64,000 nucleotides of DNA from Planctomycetaceae bacterium (GCA_021371795.1 JAJFVK010000014.1:26091-90090); one strand, 5' to 3'. Positions 17,693 to 26,440 are shown, counted from the first letter of the stretch. Numbers and translations: made by a program. Notes: generated by a model from the letters alone, not told the origin.

Positions 17693-18343
17693 ATGACAGA
17701 AAATATGAAAGTAGTGCCGGTTCCGACGCTGAAGCGACTGCCTTCTTATCTGTACCTGCTTAAAAATTTTAAAAGGCAGGGCAGGGATGTTATTTCGTGT
17801 ACGCACATCGCGGCAGAGTTGAAGTTTGACCCTACACAGGTACGCAAGGATTTGGAATGGACTGGCATAATAGGCAAGCCCAAAATCGGTTATGTAACAG
17901 ATTTGCTGATTGACGCGATTGAAGAATTTCTCGGCTGGAAAAACACAACAGACGCTTTTCTTATCGGGGCTGGAAATCTTGGCGCGGCGATTCTTGGTTA
18001 TGAGCAATTTAAAACTCATGGCATGAATATCATTGCTGTATTCGATAATGACCCTGCGAAAATAGGCACTGTCATTCACGGCACAGAAGTACTGAACATT
18101 GAAAAACTTTCCGACCTTGTTCGGCGAATGCACATTCACATCGGCATAATTACAGTTCCGGCTGCCGTGGCGCAGAACATCGCGGATACTTTAATCGAGG
18201 CAGGCATTTTGGCGATTTGGAATTTCGCTCCTGTTATGCTCAAGCATCCCGACAACATCATCGTCGAGAATGTTCATCTTTCAATGAGTCTGGCTGTATT
18301 GACAAACGGCCTTAGCAGAAAAATGAAAGGAAATACGGATTAA
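17693..18343 (+). CDS. rex: Redox-sensing transcriptional repressor Rex
   Basis: 216 residues, normal Rex length. Residues about 10-85 are the winged helix (RLPSYLYLLKNFKRQG, then FDPTQVRKDLEWTG, the recognition helix region); residues about 90-216 are a Rossmann domain with GAGNLGAAILGY binding NADH/NAD+ and a C-terminal swapped helix. Rex leaves DNA when NADH is high and commonly controls fermentation and hydrogenase genes. The ATG at 17693 has AAAGGGA 5-6 nt upstream; an in-frame TTG at 17624 would start within the promoter. The hydrogenase genes begin 1 nt after its stop, so Rex probably controls its own operon. Confidence 0.93.
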   Translation: MTENMKVVPVPTLKRLPSYLYLLKNFKRQGRDVISCTHIAAELKFDPTQVRKDLEWTGIIGKPKIGYVTDLLIDAIEEFLGWKNTTDAFLIGAGNLGAAILGYEQFKTHGMNIIAVFDNDPAKIGTVIHGTEVLNIEKLSDLVRRMHIHIGIITVPAAVAQNIADTLIEAGILAIWNFAPVMLKHPDNIIVENVHLSMSLAVLTNGLSRKMKGNTD

Positions 18344-18344
18344 T

Positions 18345-18845
18345 ATGTCAAAGGTTAAGAACACTGAAATACCAAAATTCAAAAAGGTCTGCGAGATACT
18401 CGCACGCTACAACAATGATTCGTCTAAGCTGATTCCGATTTTACAGGCTGTGCAGGATGAGTACAGGTATCTTCCGGAAGAGATTATGACTTTTATCGCG
18501 ACGTCCGTGAAAATTCCGCCTGCTTCAGTTTACGGCGTGGCGACTTTTTACGCACACTTTTCACTTGAGCCGAAAGGCAAATACATTGTGAAGCTTTGCG
18601 ATGGAACGGCCTGTCATGTGAAAAATTCGATTCCGATTCTTGAAGCGATAAGGGAAAATCTCAATCTAAACGAGAAAACGAAAACTACGCCGGATATGCT
18701 CTTTACGGTTGAAACAGTTTCGTGTCTCGGCGCCTGCGGACTTGCGCCGGTGGTTGTAATAAACGACGATGTGCATGGACAAATGACTCCTGAAAAAGCA
18801 TTAGCGCTTTTGGAAGATATTAAGCGAAAAGAGAGTGTACAATGA
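18345..18845 (+). CDS. hydC: Bifurcating [FeFe]-hydrogenase gamma subunit, NuoE-like [2Fe-2S] protein
   Basis: 166 residues of the NuoE/HndA thioredoxin-like family. Ligands for one [2Fe-2S] cluster are visible as CDGTACHV (CxxxxC) and SCLGACGLAP (CxxxC). The N-terminal helical bundle (YRYLPEE, ASVYGVATFYAHF) matches NuoE. In HydABC/Hnd hydrogenases this subunit carries electrons near the flavin subunit encoded next. The following ATG overlaps its stop by 4 nt. The operon order (E-like, F-like, catalytic) is that of HndA-C/D and HydCBA enzymes. Confidence 0.9.
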   Translation: MSKVKNTEIPKFKKVCEILARYNNDSSKLIPILQAVQDEYRYLPEEIMTFIATSVKIPPASVYGVATFYAHFSLEPKGKYIVKLCDGTACHVKNSIPILEAIRENLNLNEKTKTTPDMLFTVETVSCLGACGLAPVVVINDDVHGQMTPEKALALLEDIKRKESVQ

Positions 18846-20686
18846 ATAACGCAGAAAGAAGAATAATAATTTGTGCCGGCACGGGATGCGTCGCCAACGG
18901 TTCTTTGAAAGTTTATGAAGAATTCAAAAGAATACTGGGCGAAAAAAATATTCCTGTAACGCTGGAGTTCAAAAAAGAAGAACATAATCACGACGGCATT
19001 CGCATTTCCAAAAGCGGCTGTCAGGGTTTCTGTCAGATGGGGCCGTTAGTTACGATTATGCCGCAGGAAATTCTTTATACAAAAGTAAAACCTGAAGATG
19101 TAAACGAAATTATCGATACAACAATTATCGGTGCGGGCATTGTGGATAGATTGCTGTACGTCGAGCCGGCAACGAAAAAGCACTGCACCGGGCCGAACGA
19201 TATACCATTCTATCAGAGGCAGAGCAGAACCGTATTGAAAGAATGCGGATTTATCGACCCTGAAAGCATCGACGAATATATGAGTCACGGCGGATACGAA
19301 CAGGCCAACCGTGCGTTCACGAAACTTTCCGCAAAAGATATCTGCGATGAAATTTCATTCTCCGGTCTTAGGGGCAGAGGCGGCGGCGGTTTTCCGACAG
19401 GTAAAAAATGGGAGCTGACGCGAGTTCAGCCGGGGCCGAAAAAATATGTTATATGCAACGGCGATGAAGGCGACCCAGGCGCGTTTATGGACCGCAGCGT
19501 TATGGAAGGAAATCCGCACAGCGTTATCGAAGGTGTTATCATCGCGTGCAAGGCAATCGGCGCAGACCAGTCGTATATTTATGTACGTGCTGAATATCCT
19601 CTTGCTGTACAGCGTATGCGAAAGGCAGTTCAGGACGCTTACGAACGCGGCATTTTGGGCAAAGGTGTTTTCGGCACAGTAAATAAAATTGACTGCGAAG
19701 TGATGGAAGGCGCGGGCGCATTCGTATGCGGCGAAGAAACGGCATTAATCGCATCGATAACAGGCAAACGCGGAATGCCATCGCCGAAGCCGCCATTTCC
19801 GGCACAAAAAGGACTTTGGGATAAACCCACAGTTATAAATAACGTTGAGACACTGGCGACTGTTCCGCTGATTATGAAAAACGGAGCGGCAGCGTTCAAA
19901 AAAATCGGCACAGAAAAATCGCCTGGCACGAAAACTTTTGCTCTCACCGGACACGTATCGAATACCGGTTTAATCGAAGTACCATTCGGCGCGACGCTGC
20001 GTGAAGTTGTTCACAATATCGGCGGCGGCGTAACCGATGACAAAGGAAATATCACTCCGGAAGGTTTTAAGGCTGTTCAGATTGGGGGGCCTTCCGGAGG
20101 CTGTTTAACGAAAGAGCATTTGGATTTGTCGCTCGATTTCGATTCGCTTCGAAGCGTCGGCGCGATGGTCGGTTCCGGCGGTCTTGTCGTGATGAATCAT
20201 CAGACCTGTATGGTGCAAATCGCAAGGTTCTTTATGCAGTTTACGCAAAACGAATCGTGCGGCAAATGCGTTCTTTGTCGTGAAGGTACGCAGCAGATGC
20301 TCGCGTTGCTTGACGATATTATCGAAGGCAGAGCAACTGGCGAAACGCTGAAACTTCTTGAGACGCTTGCATGGGCAGTGCAAAAAGGTTCACTTTGCGG
20401 ACTGGGCAAAACGGCGCCGAATCCGATTTTGTCAACGATGAAAAATTTCAGGGCGGAATACGAAGCGCACGTTTTTCAGAAACGCTGTCCGACACGCAGA
20501 TGCAAAGCATTGTGTCTGCCGGTGATTGACGCGGCAAAGTGCAAAGGCTGTACGGCCTGCGTGAAGCAGTGTCCGGTCGGCGCGATTACAGGTGAAAGAA
20601 AAATGCCGCACGTAATCGATGCTTCAAAGTGCATCAAATGCGGCGCGTGCATAAAAGTATGTAAATTCAATGCGATTGGGATTTAA
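18842..20686 (+). CDS. hydB: Bifurcating [FeFe]-hydrogenase beta subunit, NuoF-like flavoprotein
   Basis: 614 residues, full length. Order of parts: N-terminal thioredoxin-like [2Fe-2S] domain (about 1-100; CAGTGC...SGCQGFC), FMN/NADH-binding NuoF core with GLRGRGGGGFPTGKKW and CNGDEGDPGAFMDR (about 175-350), SLBB-like segment, CGKCVLCREGT [4Fe-4S] site near 470, and a C-terminal 2x[4Fe-4S] ferredoxin (CKGCTACVKQCPVGA, CIKCGACIKVC). This is the diaphorase subunit where electrons from NADH and ferredoxin meet in electron-bifurcating hydrogenases. It overlaps hydC by 4 nt and precedes hydA by 4 nt. Confidence 0.94.
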   Translation: MNNAERRIIICAGTGCVANGSLKVYEEFKRILGEKNIPVTLEFKKEEHNHDGIRISKSGCQGFCQMGPLVTIMPQEILYTKVKPEDVNEIIDTTIIGAGIVDRLLYVEPATKKHCTGPNDIPFYQRQSRTVLKECGFIDPESIDEYMSHGGYEQANRAFTKLSAKDICDEISFSGLRGRGGGGFPTGKKWELTRVQPGPKKYVICNGDEGDPGAFMDRSVMEGNPHSVIEGVIIACKAIGADQSYIYVRAEYPLAVQRMRKAVQDAYERGILGKGVFGTVNKIDCEVMEGAGAFVCGEETALIASITGKRGMPSPKPPFPAQKGLWDKPTVINNVETLATVPLIMKNGAAAFKKIGTEKSPGTKTFALTGHVSNTGLIEVPFGATLREVVHNIGGGVTDDKGNITPEGFKAVQIGGPSGGCLTKEHLDLSLDFDSLRSVGAMVGSGGLVVMNHQTCMVQIARFFMQFTQNESCGKCVLCREGTQQMLALLDDIIEGRATGETLKLLETLAWAVQKGSLCGLGKTAPNPILSTMKNFRAEYEAHVFQKRCPTRRCKALCLPVIDAAKCKGCTACVKQCPVGAITGERKMPHVIDASKCIKCGACIKVCKFNAIGI

Positions 20687-20690
20687 ATAA

Positions 20691-22700
20691 ATGGAAAATA
20701 AAACATTATTTATAGATGGTCGTGAAGTAACTTTTGACAACGAACGCAATCTGCTCGAGGTAATCCGAAAGGCGAATATCGAGCTGCCGACATTCTGTTA
20801 TCATTCAGAATTGAGCGTGTACGGCGCGTGCCGTCTTTGTATGGTTGATATCGAAGGGCGAGGTCTTGTCGCGTCCTGCTCTACTCCTCCGGAAGCGGGA
20901 CTCAAAGTCAAGACCAGCAGTCAGGAACTGCGGGAATTGAGACGTATTTCAATTGAACTGCTTTTGGCAAGTCATGATTATTCCTGTCCCACCTGCCAAA
21001 AAAATACGAATTGCAAATTGCAGGACCTCGCCCGTAAATTAGGCGTCACGAAAGTAAGATTCAAACCTGTGAAGAAATCGCTGCCGCTGGACGATTCTTC
21101 GCCATCGCTTGTTCGCGACCCGAACAAGTGCATTCTCTGCGGCGACTGTGTGAGAATGTGCGCCGAAGTGCAGGGCATAGGCGCTATCGATTTTGCTCAT
21201 CGCGGTCATAATGTTTGTGTTTTGCCGGCGTTCGGGAAAGACCTGAATTCTGTTGAGTGCGTTTACTGCGGCCAATGTGCAAATGTATGTCCGACCGGCG
21301 CTATTACACCAAAATATGAAATTGACGATGTTTGGAAGGCGATTGAAAATCCTGCGAAAAAAGTTGTCGTTCAAATCGCACCGGCCGTAAGAGTCGCGCT
21401 CGGTGAAGCGTTTAATCTGCCCGCGGGCACTATTTCCATAGGTCAGATTGTTTCAGCGCTTCGGATTATGGGATTCCATAAAGTTTATGATACTTCTTTC
21501 GCGGCTGATTTGACGGTTATCGAAGAAGCGACAGAATTTCTTAAAAGAAAACAAACCGGCGAAAAACTTCCGCAGTTTACGTCCTGCTGTCCGGGCTGGG
21601 TAAAGTTCGCTGAACAATATTATCCGGAACTTCTGCCGAACCTGTCTTCGTGCAGGTCTCCGCAGCAAATGTTCGGTTCGCTCGCAAAGAGTATGCTGCC
21701 AGGCATTTTGGGAGTTGATGTAAAAGATTTGGTTGTAGTTTCGATTATGCCTTGTACCGCGAAAAAGTTTGAAGCCAAACGCAGTGAGTTTGCGGTCGGT
21801 GATATACGCGATGTCGATTATGTATTGACAACGCAAGAGTTGGCCAGAATGATTGAGGAACGCGGACTTGAGTTCAATAAGTTGAGTCCAGATTCGCTCG
21901 ATATGCCGCTTGGATTCAAAACCGGCGCGGGCGTAATATTCGGCAGCTCCGGCGGTGTAAGCGAAGCGGTATTGAGATACGCTTATGAAAAAATCAGCGG
22001 CAAGAAACTGGATTCTTGTGATTTTGTAGAAACTCGCGGCAAAGAAGGTATCAGGGAAATCGGCGTAAATATTGACGGAACGCATTTAAAAATCGCGATT
22101 GTGCACAGTCTTGGCAACGCACGCAAAGTAGCGGATGAAGTAAAGGCCGGCAAATGCGATTATGATTTCATTGAAGTGATGGCTTGTCCGGGCGGATGTA
22201 TCGCCGGTGCCGGTCAGCCTGTTTCGCTCGACCGGAACGTGGTCGCGCATCGAAGCAAAGGATTGTATGAAGCCGACAAGATGCTCCAGCTTCATAAATC
22301 ACAGGACAACCCATATATCGCAGATGTTTACAAAAATGTACTTAAATCGCCGAATTCTGAAAAGGCGCACAAACTGCTGCATACGAGCTATTACAACCGC
22401 AGAAGAATTGAAAGCGATACGCTTGATTTGGGCAGCAATCAGGGCGAAAAACTGGCGGTCAACGTTTGCGTCGGAACAAGCTGCTATATCCGCGGCTCAC
22501 AAAAATTGTTAAGTCAGTTGATAAATCATCTGCAAAGCTCTAATATAGCGGACAAGGTCGATATTAAGGCGACATTCTGCTTTGAGAATTGCAGTAAAGG
22601 CCCGACAATAAAAGTCGGCGATAAGGTAATTCATAAATGCACATTTGAAAAGGCTCGTGAACTGATTGAAGAAAAGATAACGCAAATTCAAACAGGCTAA
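20691..22700 (+). CDS. hydA: [FeFe]-hydrogenase catalytic subunit (group A, bifurcating type)
   Basis: 669 residues. Domains: N-terminal [2Fe-2S] ferredoxin (about 1-80, CRLC); His-ligated cluster HDYSCPTCQKNTNC; 2x[4Fe-4S] (CILCGDCVRMC, CVYCGQCANVCP); H-cluster domain with L1 FTSCCPGW, L2 IMPCTAKKFE and L3 EVMACPGGCIAGAGQP, so all four cluster Cys and the proton-relay Cys are present; small-subunit-like helix; and a C-terminal thioredoxin-like [2Fe-2S] domain (about 585-669, CVGTSC...CFENC). This is the architecture of HydA from bifurcating HydABC. It evolves or takes up H2 with NAD(H) and ferredoxin. The HydEFG maturases needed for the cluster are not in this window. Confidence 0.95.
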   Translation: MENKTLFIDGREVTFDNERNLLEVIRKANIELPTFCYHSELSVYGACRLCMVDIEGRGLVASCSTPPEAGLKVKTSSQELRELRRISIELLLASHDYSCPTCQKNTNCKLQDLARKLGVTKVRFKPVKKSLPLDDSSPSLVRDPNKCILCGDCVRMCAEVQGIGAIDFAHRGHNVCVLPAFGKDLNSVECVYCGQCANVCPTGAITPKYEIDDVWKAIENPAKKVVVQIAPAVRVALGEAFNLPAGTISIGQIVSALRIMGFHKVYDTSFAADLTVIEEATEFLKRKQTGEKLPQFTSCCPGWVKFAEQYYPELLPNLSSCRSPQQMFGSLAKSMLPGILGVDVKDLVVVSIMPCTAKKFEAKRSEFAVGDIRDVDYVLTTQELARMIEERGLEFNKLSPDSLDMPLGFKTGAGVIFGSSGGVSEAVLRYAYEKISGKKLDSCDFVETRGKEGIREIGVNIDGTHLKIAIVHSLGNARKVADEVKAGKCDYDFIEVMACPGGCIAGAGQPVSLDRNVVAHRSKGLYEADKMLQLHKSQDNPYIADVYKNVLKSPNSEKAHKLLHTSYYNRRRIESDTLDLGSNQGEKLAVNVCVGTSCYIRGSQKLLSQLINHLQSSNIADKVDIKATFCFENCSKGPTIKVGDKVIHKCTFEKARELIEEKITQIQTG

Positions 22701-22703
22701 AAT

Positions 22704-24428
22704 ATGAAAAATACGCAGGTCGTTTTTACCAACAAAGCGCGTTGCAGAGATTGTTACAGGTGTGTTCGAGTATGTCCTGTAAAGGCAATCCAGATGCGCG
22801 ATAACCAGGCGTTTGTTGTTGAAGAAAAGTGCATTATGTGTGGAACCTGCGTTCGGCAGTGTCCGCAGCAGGCAAAAGTTTTCAGGAACGACCTCGAAGA
22901 AGCGAAAATCATTGTAAAAGAAAATCCTGTTGTCGCCGCGAGTATCGCGCCATCTTTTGCGGCAGTTTTCAGCAATTGGCAGGTAAATTCATTTGCCTCC
23001 GCTTTGCGCAAACTCGGTTTCAGCTATGTTGCCGAGACAGCGGTCGGCGCTTATTATATTTCCCAAAAATCCGGCGAAATCGTCGAAGCCAATCCGGATA
23101 AGAATCATTTTTCGACCGCTTGTCCTGTTTTTGTCAAATATGTTGAAATTTATCAGCCGCAGGCGATTGAAAATCTTGTGCCGGTGGTTTCGCCAATGAT
23201 TGCGCACTCTAAAATCATAAAAGAAAAACTCGGTGGCAAGGCGAAAGTTATTTTCATTGGCCCTTGCATTGCCAAAAAAGGCGAAATTCAACGGCCGGAG
23301 TATAAGGGTATTGTTGATTGCGCTTTGACGTTCGCGGAATTGAAGCAATGGTTCGAGCAGGAAAAAATCGACCTGAATAATTGTGAGCAGAGCAGTTTTG
23401 ATGATGTTGTGCCGGGCAAGGCGAGATATTTTCCTCTGGCCGGCGGTGAAATCAAAACGCGCGAAAAAAGTTCGGATATGCTTGAGCCGAAGATTGTCAG
23501 TATCAGCGGTTTTGATGATATTAACGAGGCGCTGAAAAATTGGACGTCCGACGGGCAGGGAATTTTTATTGAGCCTTTGTTTTGTTCAAACGGCTGTATC
23601 AACGGGCCGGCGACGGATTGTGCGGAAAATTTGTTCGAGCGAAGGAAGAGAATTATTTCCTACGCGGTGAACAAAAATGAAAAAGCTGATTCGTCTGTCA
23701 CGCTTGAACTTTCAGCAGGATTTAATCCGCAGATTATCAAAGAAATCGAAGTAACCGAAGAACAAATCCGTGCGCAACTCGAAAAGACCGGCAAATTGAA
23801 TCCGCAAGACCAGCTCAACTGCGGAGCCTGCGGGTATCCGTCGTGCAGGGAAAAAGCAATCGCGGTTATTCGCGGAATGGCAGAAGAGCAGATGTGCATT
23901 CCTTATATGCGGCGGCTGGCCGAGCAGCGAACAGACCGAATTATCGAAACAAGTCCGAACGGGATTGTCATACTCGACGACAAGCTGAATGTTATGAGTA
24001 TGAACCCGGCGTTCAAGAAATTTTTCTTTTGCACCGATGCGCAGTACGGCAAACGAATTTCTTCACTGATGGATCCCGAACCGTTCGAGATACTGCTCAA
24101 TTCGGATATGAAATTTAATGAGCAGACCGTTACTCATGAAAAATATAACATAATTTGTCATCAGATTATGTACTGTCTGCGGGAAGAAAATCAGGTTGTC
24201 GGTATTTTCGTGAATATCACGAACAGTCAGCTTACTAAAGAAAAACTTGACCAGTTGCGCGTGCAGACGATTTCGCAGGCTCGTGAGCTTTACGATAATC
24301 AGCTTGAAATGGCGCAGAAAATCGCGCAGTTCCTCGGCGAAAGCACCGCAAAGGGCGAACGGCTTGTCGCAAATCTGATGCAGCTTGCTGAAGATGAATC
24401 GCAGAGAAAACAAAAGAGACGTGAATAA
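22704..24428 (+). CDS. Sensory-type [FeFe]-hydrogenase with FeS and PAS domains (HsfB/HydS-like)
   Basis: 574 residues. Order: 2x[4Fe-4S] ferredoxin (about 1-60); H-cluster-like domain (about 75-330); a CGACGYPSC...C iron-sulfur domain (about 370-405); PAS domain (about 410-510); C-terminal helix. The H-cluster loops read STACPVFV, IGPCIAKKGE and FCSNGCINGP: the four cluster Cys remain, but the proton-relay Cys of TSCCP is Ala and the Met of MPC is Gly. That pattern is typical of group C/D putative H2 sensors, not of turnover enzymes. It follows hydA by 3 nt and abuts a phosphatase gene, so it may report H2 to that phosphatase. Confidence 0.85.
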   Translation: MKNTQVVFTNKARCRDCYRCVRVCPVKAIQMRDNQAFVVEEKCIMCGTCVRQCPQQAKVFRNDLEEAKIIVKENPVVAASIAPSFAAVFSNWQVNSFASALRKLGFSYVAETAVGAYYISQKSGEIVEANPDKNHFSTACPVFVKYVEIYQPQAIENLVPVVSPMIAHSKIIKEKLGGKAKVIFIGPCIAKKGEIQRPEYKGIVDCALTFAELKQWFEQEKIDLNNCEQSSFDDVVPGKARYFPLAGGEIKTREKSSDMLEPKIVSISGFDDINEALKNWTSDGQGIFIEPLFCSNGCINGPATDCAENLFERRKRIISYAVNKNEKADSSVTLELSAGFNPQIIKEIEVTEEQIRAQLEKTGKLNPQDQLNCGACGYPSCREKAIAVIRGMAEEQMCIPYMRRLAEQRTDRIIETSPNGIVILDDKLNVMSMNPAFKKFFFCTDAQYGKRISSLMDPEPFEILLNSDMKFNEQTVTHEKYNIICHQIMYCLREENQVVGIFVNITNSQLTKEKLDQLRVQTISQARELYDNQLEMAQKIAQFLGESTAKGERLVANLMQLAEDESQRKQKRRE

Positions 24429-25574
24429 ATGTCAAATTTGTACATTGACATAAAATTAGTTCAAAGCTCTAAACTGCCACAGGGGCCTTGCGGCGATTTG
24501 GTTGTTTCCGACCGGAATTCTACTTCAACGACAATTATCTGCTGCGATGGAATTGGCTCTGGTATCAAGGCGAATATAGCCGCCAATCTTTGCGCGAGCA
24601 GATTGAGTGAGCTTCTCAAAAGTGGATTCACTTTGCGCGAGGCTTTCAATGCCGCGGTTAAAACAATGAATCAGTGGCGGAGTCCTGAAAAACCATTCAC
24701 GGCATTTTGTATTTGCAGAATTTTAAACGATGGCACAGCGACGATTCTTGCTTATGAATTTCCGCCGGCGATATTGCTTGCATCTGGTTGCGCGACAGTT
24801 ATCCCGCAGCAAATTCATTCGCAGGATATTTGCATCAGTACCGAATCGACGTGCATACTCGAGCCGGGTGATGCGATACTTTTGACCAGTGATGGCATTA
24901 CGCAGGCCGGGATGGGTGGAACACTTGTAAATGGTTGGGAAACCGAAGGCGTGCAGAAGTTTGCGAATGCGGAAATACGCAAGGGCACTTCGCCAGACGA
25001 TATTGCTGTGATGGTTCACAATCAGGCTCGCAATTTGTGGGCAAAATCTAAAGGCGACGATTGCACGGTGTTGGCTGCAAAATGTCGGCAGGGAAATTTT
25101 GTAAATTTAATGACCGGGCCGCCGAGTCATCAAGTCAATGACGCGAAAATTGTTCAGGAATTTGTAAATTCGCTTGGAACGCATATCGTTTGCGGCGCGA
25201 CGACAGCTTCCATCACGGCTAAATATCTTGGTAAAAAGGTTTCCGTCTCGCAGGACGCGAGCTTAATCGCTCCGCCGAAATATTCGATTGACGGAATCGA
25301 CCTTGTAACTGAAGGCGCGGTGACGCTCAATCAGGTTTATAATATCTGGGATGAAGAGGCTGACAGCTTCGAAGAGGAAAGTGGCGTTACTGAATTATGG
25401 CATCATCTTAAAAAAGCTGACTGTATTCGCATATTTATGGGGTGTGCTTTTAACAATGCCAGCGATAATATCGCTTTCAAACAGACCGGCATTTTAACAA
25501 GAGCTAAAATCATTCCCTTGCTGGCAAACAAATTACGAAGCGAAGGAAAACTGGTGCTTGTCAGGTATGTTTAG
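24429..25574 (+). CDS. SpoIIE/PP2C-type serine phosphatase of the hydrogenase operon
   Basis: 381 residues. Residues about 1-215 resemble PP2C/SpoIIE phosphatases: CCDGIGSGIKANIA, LTSDGITQAG and KGDDCTVLAAKC supply the metal-binding Asp residues in the expected order. The remaining about 165 residues (from MTGPPSHQ onward) belong to no domain I recognise; they contain CGATTASITAKYLG and MGCAFNNASDNIAF. The ATG directly follows the TAA of the sensory hydrogenase, and no anti-sigma factor, kinase or STAS antagonist lies alongside. The likely role is dephosphorylating a regulatory protein in response to the H2/redox sensor, which is inferred from position. Confidence 0.8.
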   Translation: MSNLYIDIKLVQSSKLPQGPCGDLVVSDRNSTSTTIICCDGIGSGIKANIAANLCASRLSELLKSGFTLREAFNAAVKTMNQWRSPEKPFTAFCICRILNDGTATILAYEFPPAILLASGCATVIPQQIHSQDICISTESTCILEPGDAILLTSDGITQAGMGGTLVNGWETEGVQKFANAEIRKGTSPDDIAVMVHNQARNLWAKSKGDDCTVLAAKCRQGNFVNLMTGPPSHQVNDAKIVQEFVNSLGTHIVCGATTASITAKYLGKKVSVSQDASLIAPPKYSIDGIDLVTEGAVTLNQVYNIWDEEADSFEEESGVTELWHHLKKADCIRIFMGCAFNNASDNIAFKQTGILTRAKIIPLLANKLRSEGKLVLVRYV

Positions 25575-25617
25575 GGTGTCAAACCAGCAGGCAGAGCGTT
25601 TAGATTAAAAAATTAAA

Positions 25618-25645
25618 TTGATAACGGGGTTTTGGGCGATACAAT
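25618..25645 (+). promoter_or_regulatory. Promoter upstream of the RRM gene
   Basis: TTGATA (25618-25623), 16 nt, TACAAT (25640-25645). A start near 25652 gives the RRM gene a leader of about 175 nt, which includes the 10-bp palindrome ATACGCGTAT at 25666-25675. Confidence 0.45.
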
Positions 25646-25765
25646 ACAGAAGCGATGTTTCTATGATACGCGTATATTGGATATTTGATGTCTGGACAAG
25701 TCTATCGAACATATCTAACCCATCATGTGTTATTTAACATCTTTCGTTGATATTATGGTAAATAT

Positions 25766-25814
25766 GCTGCGTGTGCAGCTTTATCCGTCAAAAGACGGGA
25801 TTTTTTATTTTTTT
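25766..25814 (+). promoter_or_regulatory. Two hairpins and a T-run in the RRM gene leader: attenuator-like
   Basis: GCTGC-GTGT-GCAGC (25766-25779) is followed by CCGTC-AAAA-GACGG (25785-25798) and then a run of 15 bases that are almost all T, ending directly before the TGAGGA ribosome site. The second hairpin has the form of an intrinsic terminator placed inside the 5' leader. Confidence 0.5.
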
Positions 25815-25827
25815 TGAGGAATCTCAA

Positions 25828-26205
25828 ATGAACATTTATGTAGGAAATTTGTCGAACGATTTAACAGAAGACCAGTTGAAACAAGCCTTTGAGGCTTACG
25901 GCGAGGTTAAGTCGGCAGCTATTATTAAGGATAAAATCACCGGCGAGCCCAGAGGCTTTGGCTTTGTTGAGATGCCGTCTAAAGAACAGGCAGCAGCAGC
26001 TATGCAGGAACTTGACGGTAAAGACCTTGGCGGCAGAATGTTAAAGGTGAACGAAGCAAAAGAGAGAACAACTGGCGGCAGAGGTGGTTTCGGTGGCCCA
26101 CGCAGAGGCGGTTTCGGCGGCGGTGGCGGCAGAGACAGCAGAGGCGGCGGCTTTAGAGGCAATAGAGACAGCGGTGGTAGCGGCGGCGGATATCGCTCAC
26201 GCTAA
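25828..26205 (+). CDS. Glycine-rich RNA-binding protein with one RRM domain
   Basis: 125 residues. Residues 1-80 are an RNA recognition motif: RNP2 is IYVGNL, RNP1 is RGFGFVEM. Residues about 85-125 are a Gly/Arg-rich tail. Small RRM proteins of this kind in cyanobacteria and other bacteria are often cold-induced and bind RNA much as CspA does. TGAGGA lies 7 nt before the ATG; an in-frame upstream extension falls inside the leader hairpins and was not used. The 5' leader with an internal terminator-like hairpin suggests post-initiation control. It stands alone between the hydrogenase operon and tRNA-Asn. Confidence 0.9.
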   Translation: MNIYVGNLSNDLTEDQLKQAFEAYGEVKSAAIIKDKITGEPRGFGFVEMPSKEQAAAAMQELDGKDLGGRMLKVNEAKERTTGGRGGFGGPRRGGFGGGGGRDSRGGGFRGNRDSGGSGGGYRSR

Positions 26206-26317
26206 TTGCCCAGCTTACTTATATGATTATCGGTAGTCTATATCCTGAACGGTGTGGACTGCTGTGATTTTAGAGTGAAAACCCTGTTTTTTGATGTTTT
26301 TCAGGCGATTTTTGCGC

Positions 26318-26346
26318 TTGACAAAATAATTACGAAATGAGATAAT
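26318..26346 (+). promoter_or_regulatory. tRNA-Asn promoter
   Basis: TTGACA (26318-26323), exactly 17 nt, GATAAT (26341-26346), 18 nt before the tRNA 5' end. It is close to the sigma-70 consensus. Confidence 0.75.
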
Positions 26347-26364
26347 CCATTTTCTGTAAGTTTT

Positions 26365-26437
26365 TCCCCGATAGCTCAATCGGTAGAGCGAGCGGCTGTT
26401 AACCGCTAGGTCCTAGGTTCAAATCCTAGTCGGGGAG
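26365..26437 (+). tRNA. tRNA-Asn (GTT)
   Basis: 73 nt. Acceptor TCCCCGA/TCGGGGA pairs over 7 bp; anticodon stem AGCGG/CCGCT holds loop CTGTTAA with anticodon GTT at 26398-26400; T arm CTAGG-TTCAAAT-CCTAG; normal D arm. The discriminator is G and CCA is not encoded. Confidence 0.95.
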
Positions 26438-26440
26438 ATT

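Noticed and set aside
25896..26162. Minus-strand Pro-rich open frame opposite the RRM gene
   Set aside because: It is the mirror of the Gly-rich tail codons; no ribosome site.
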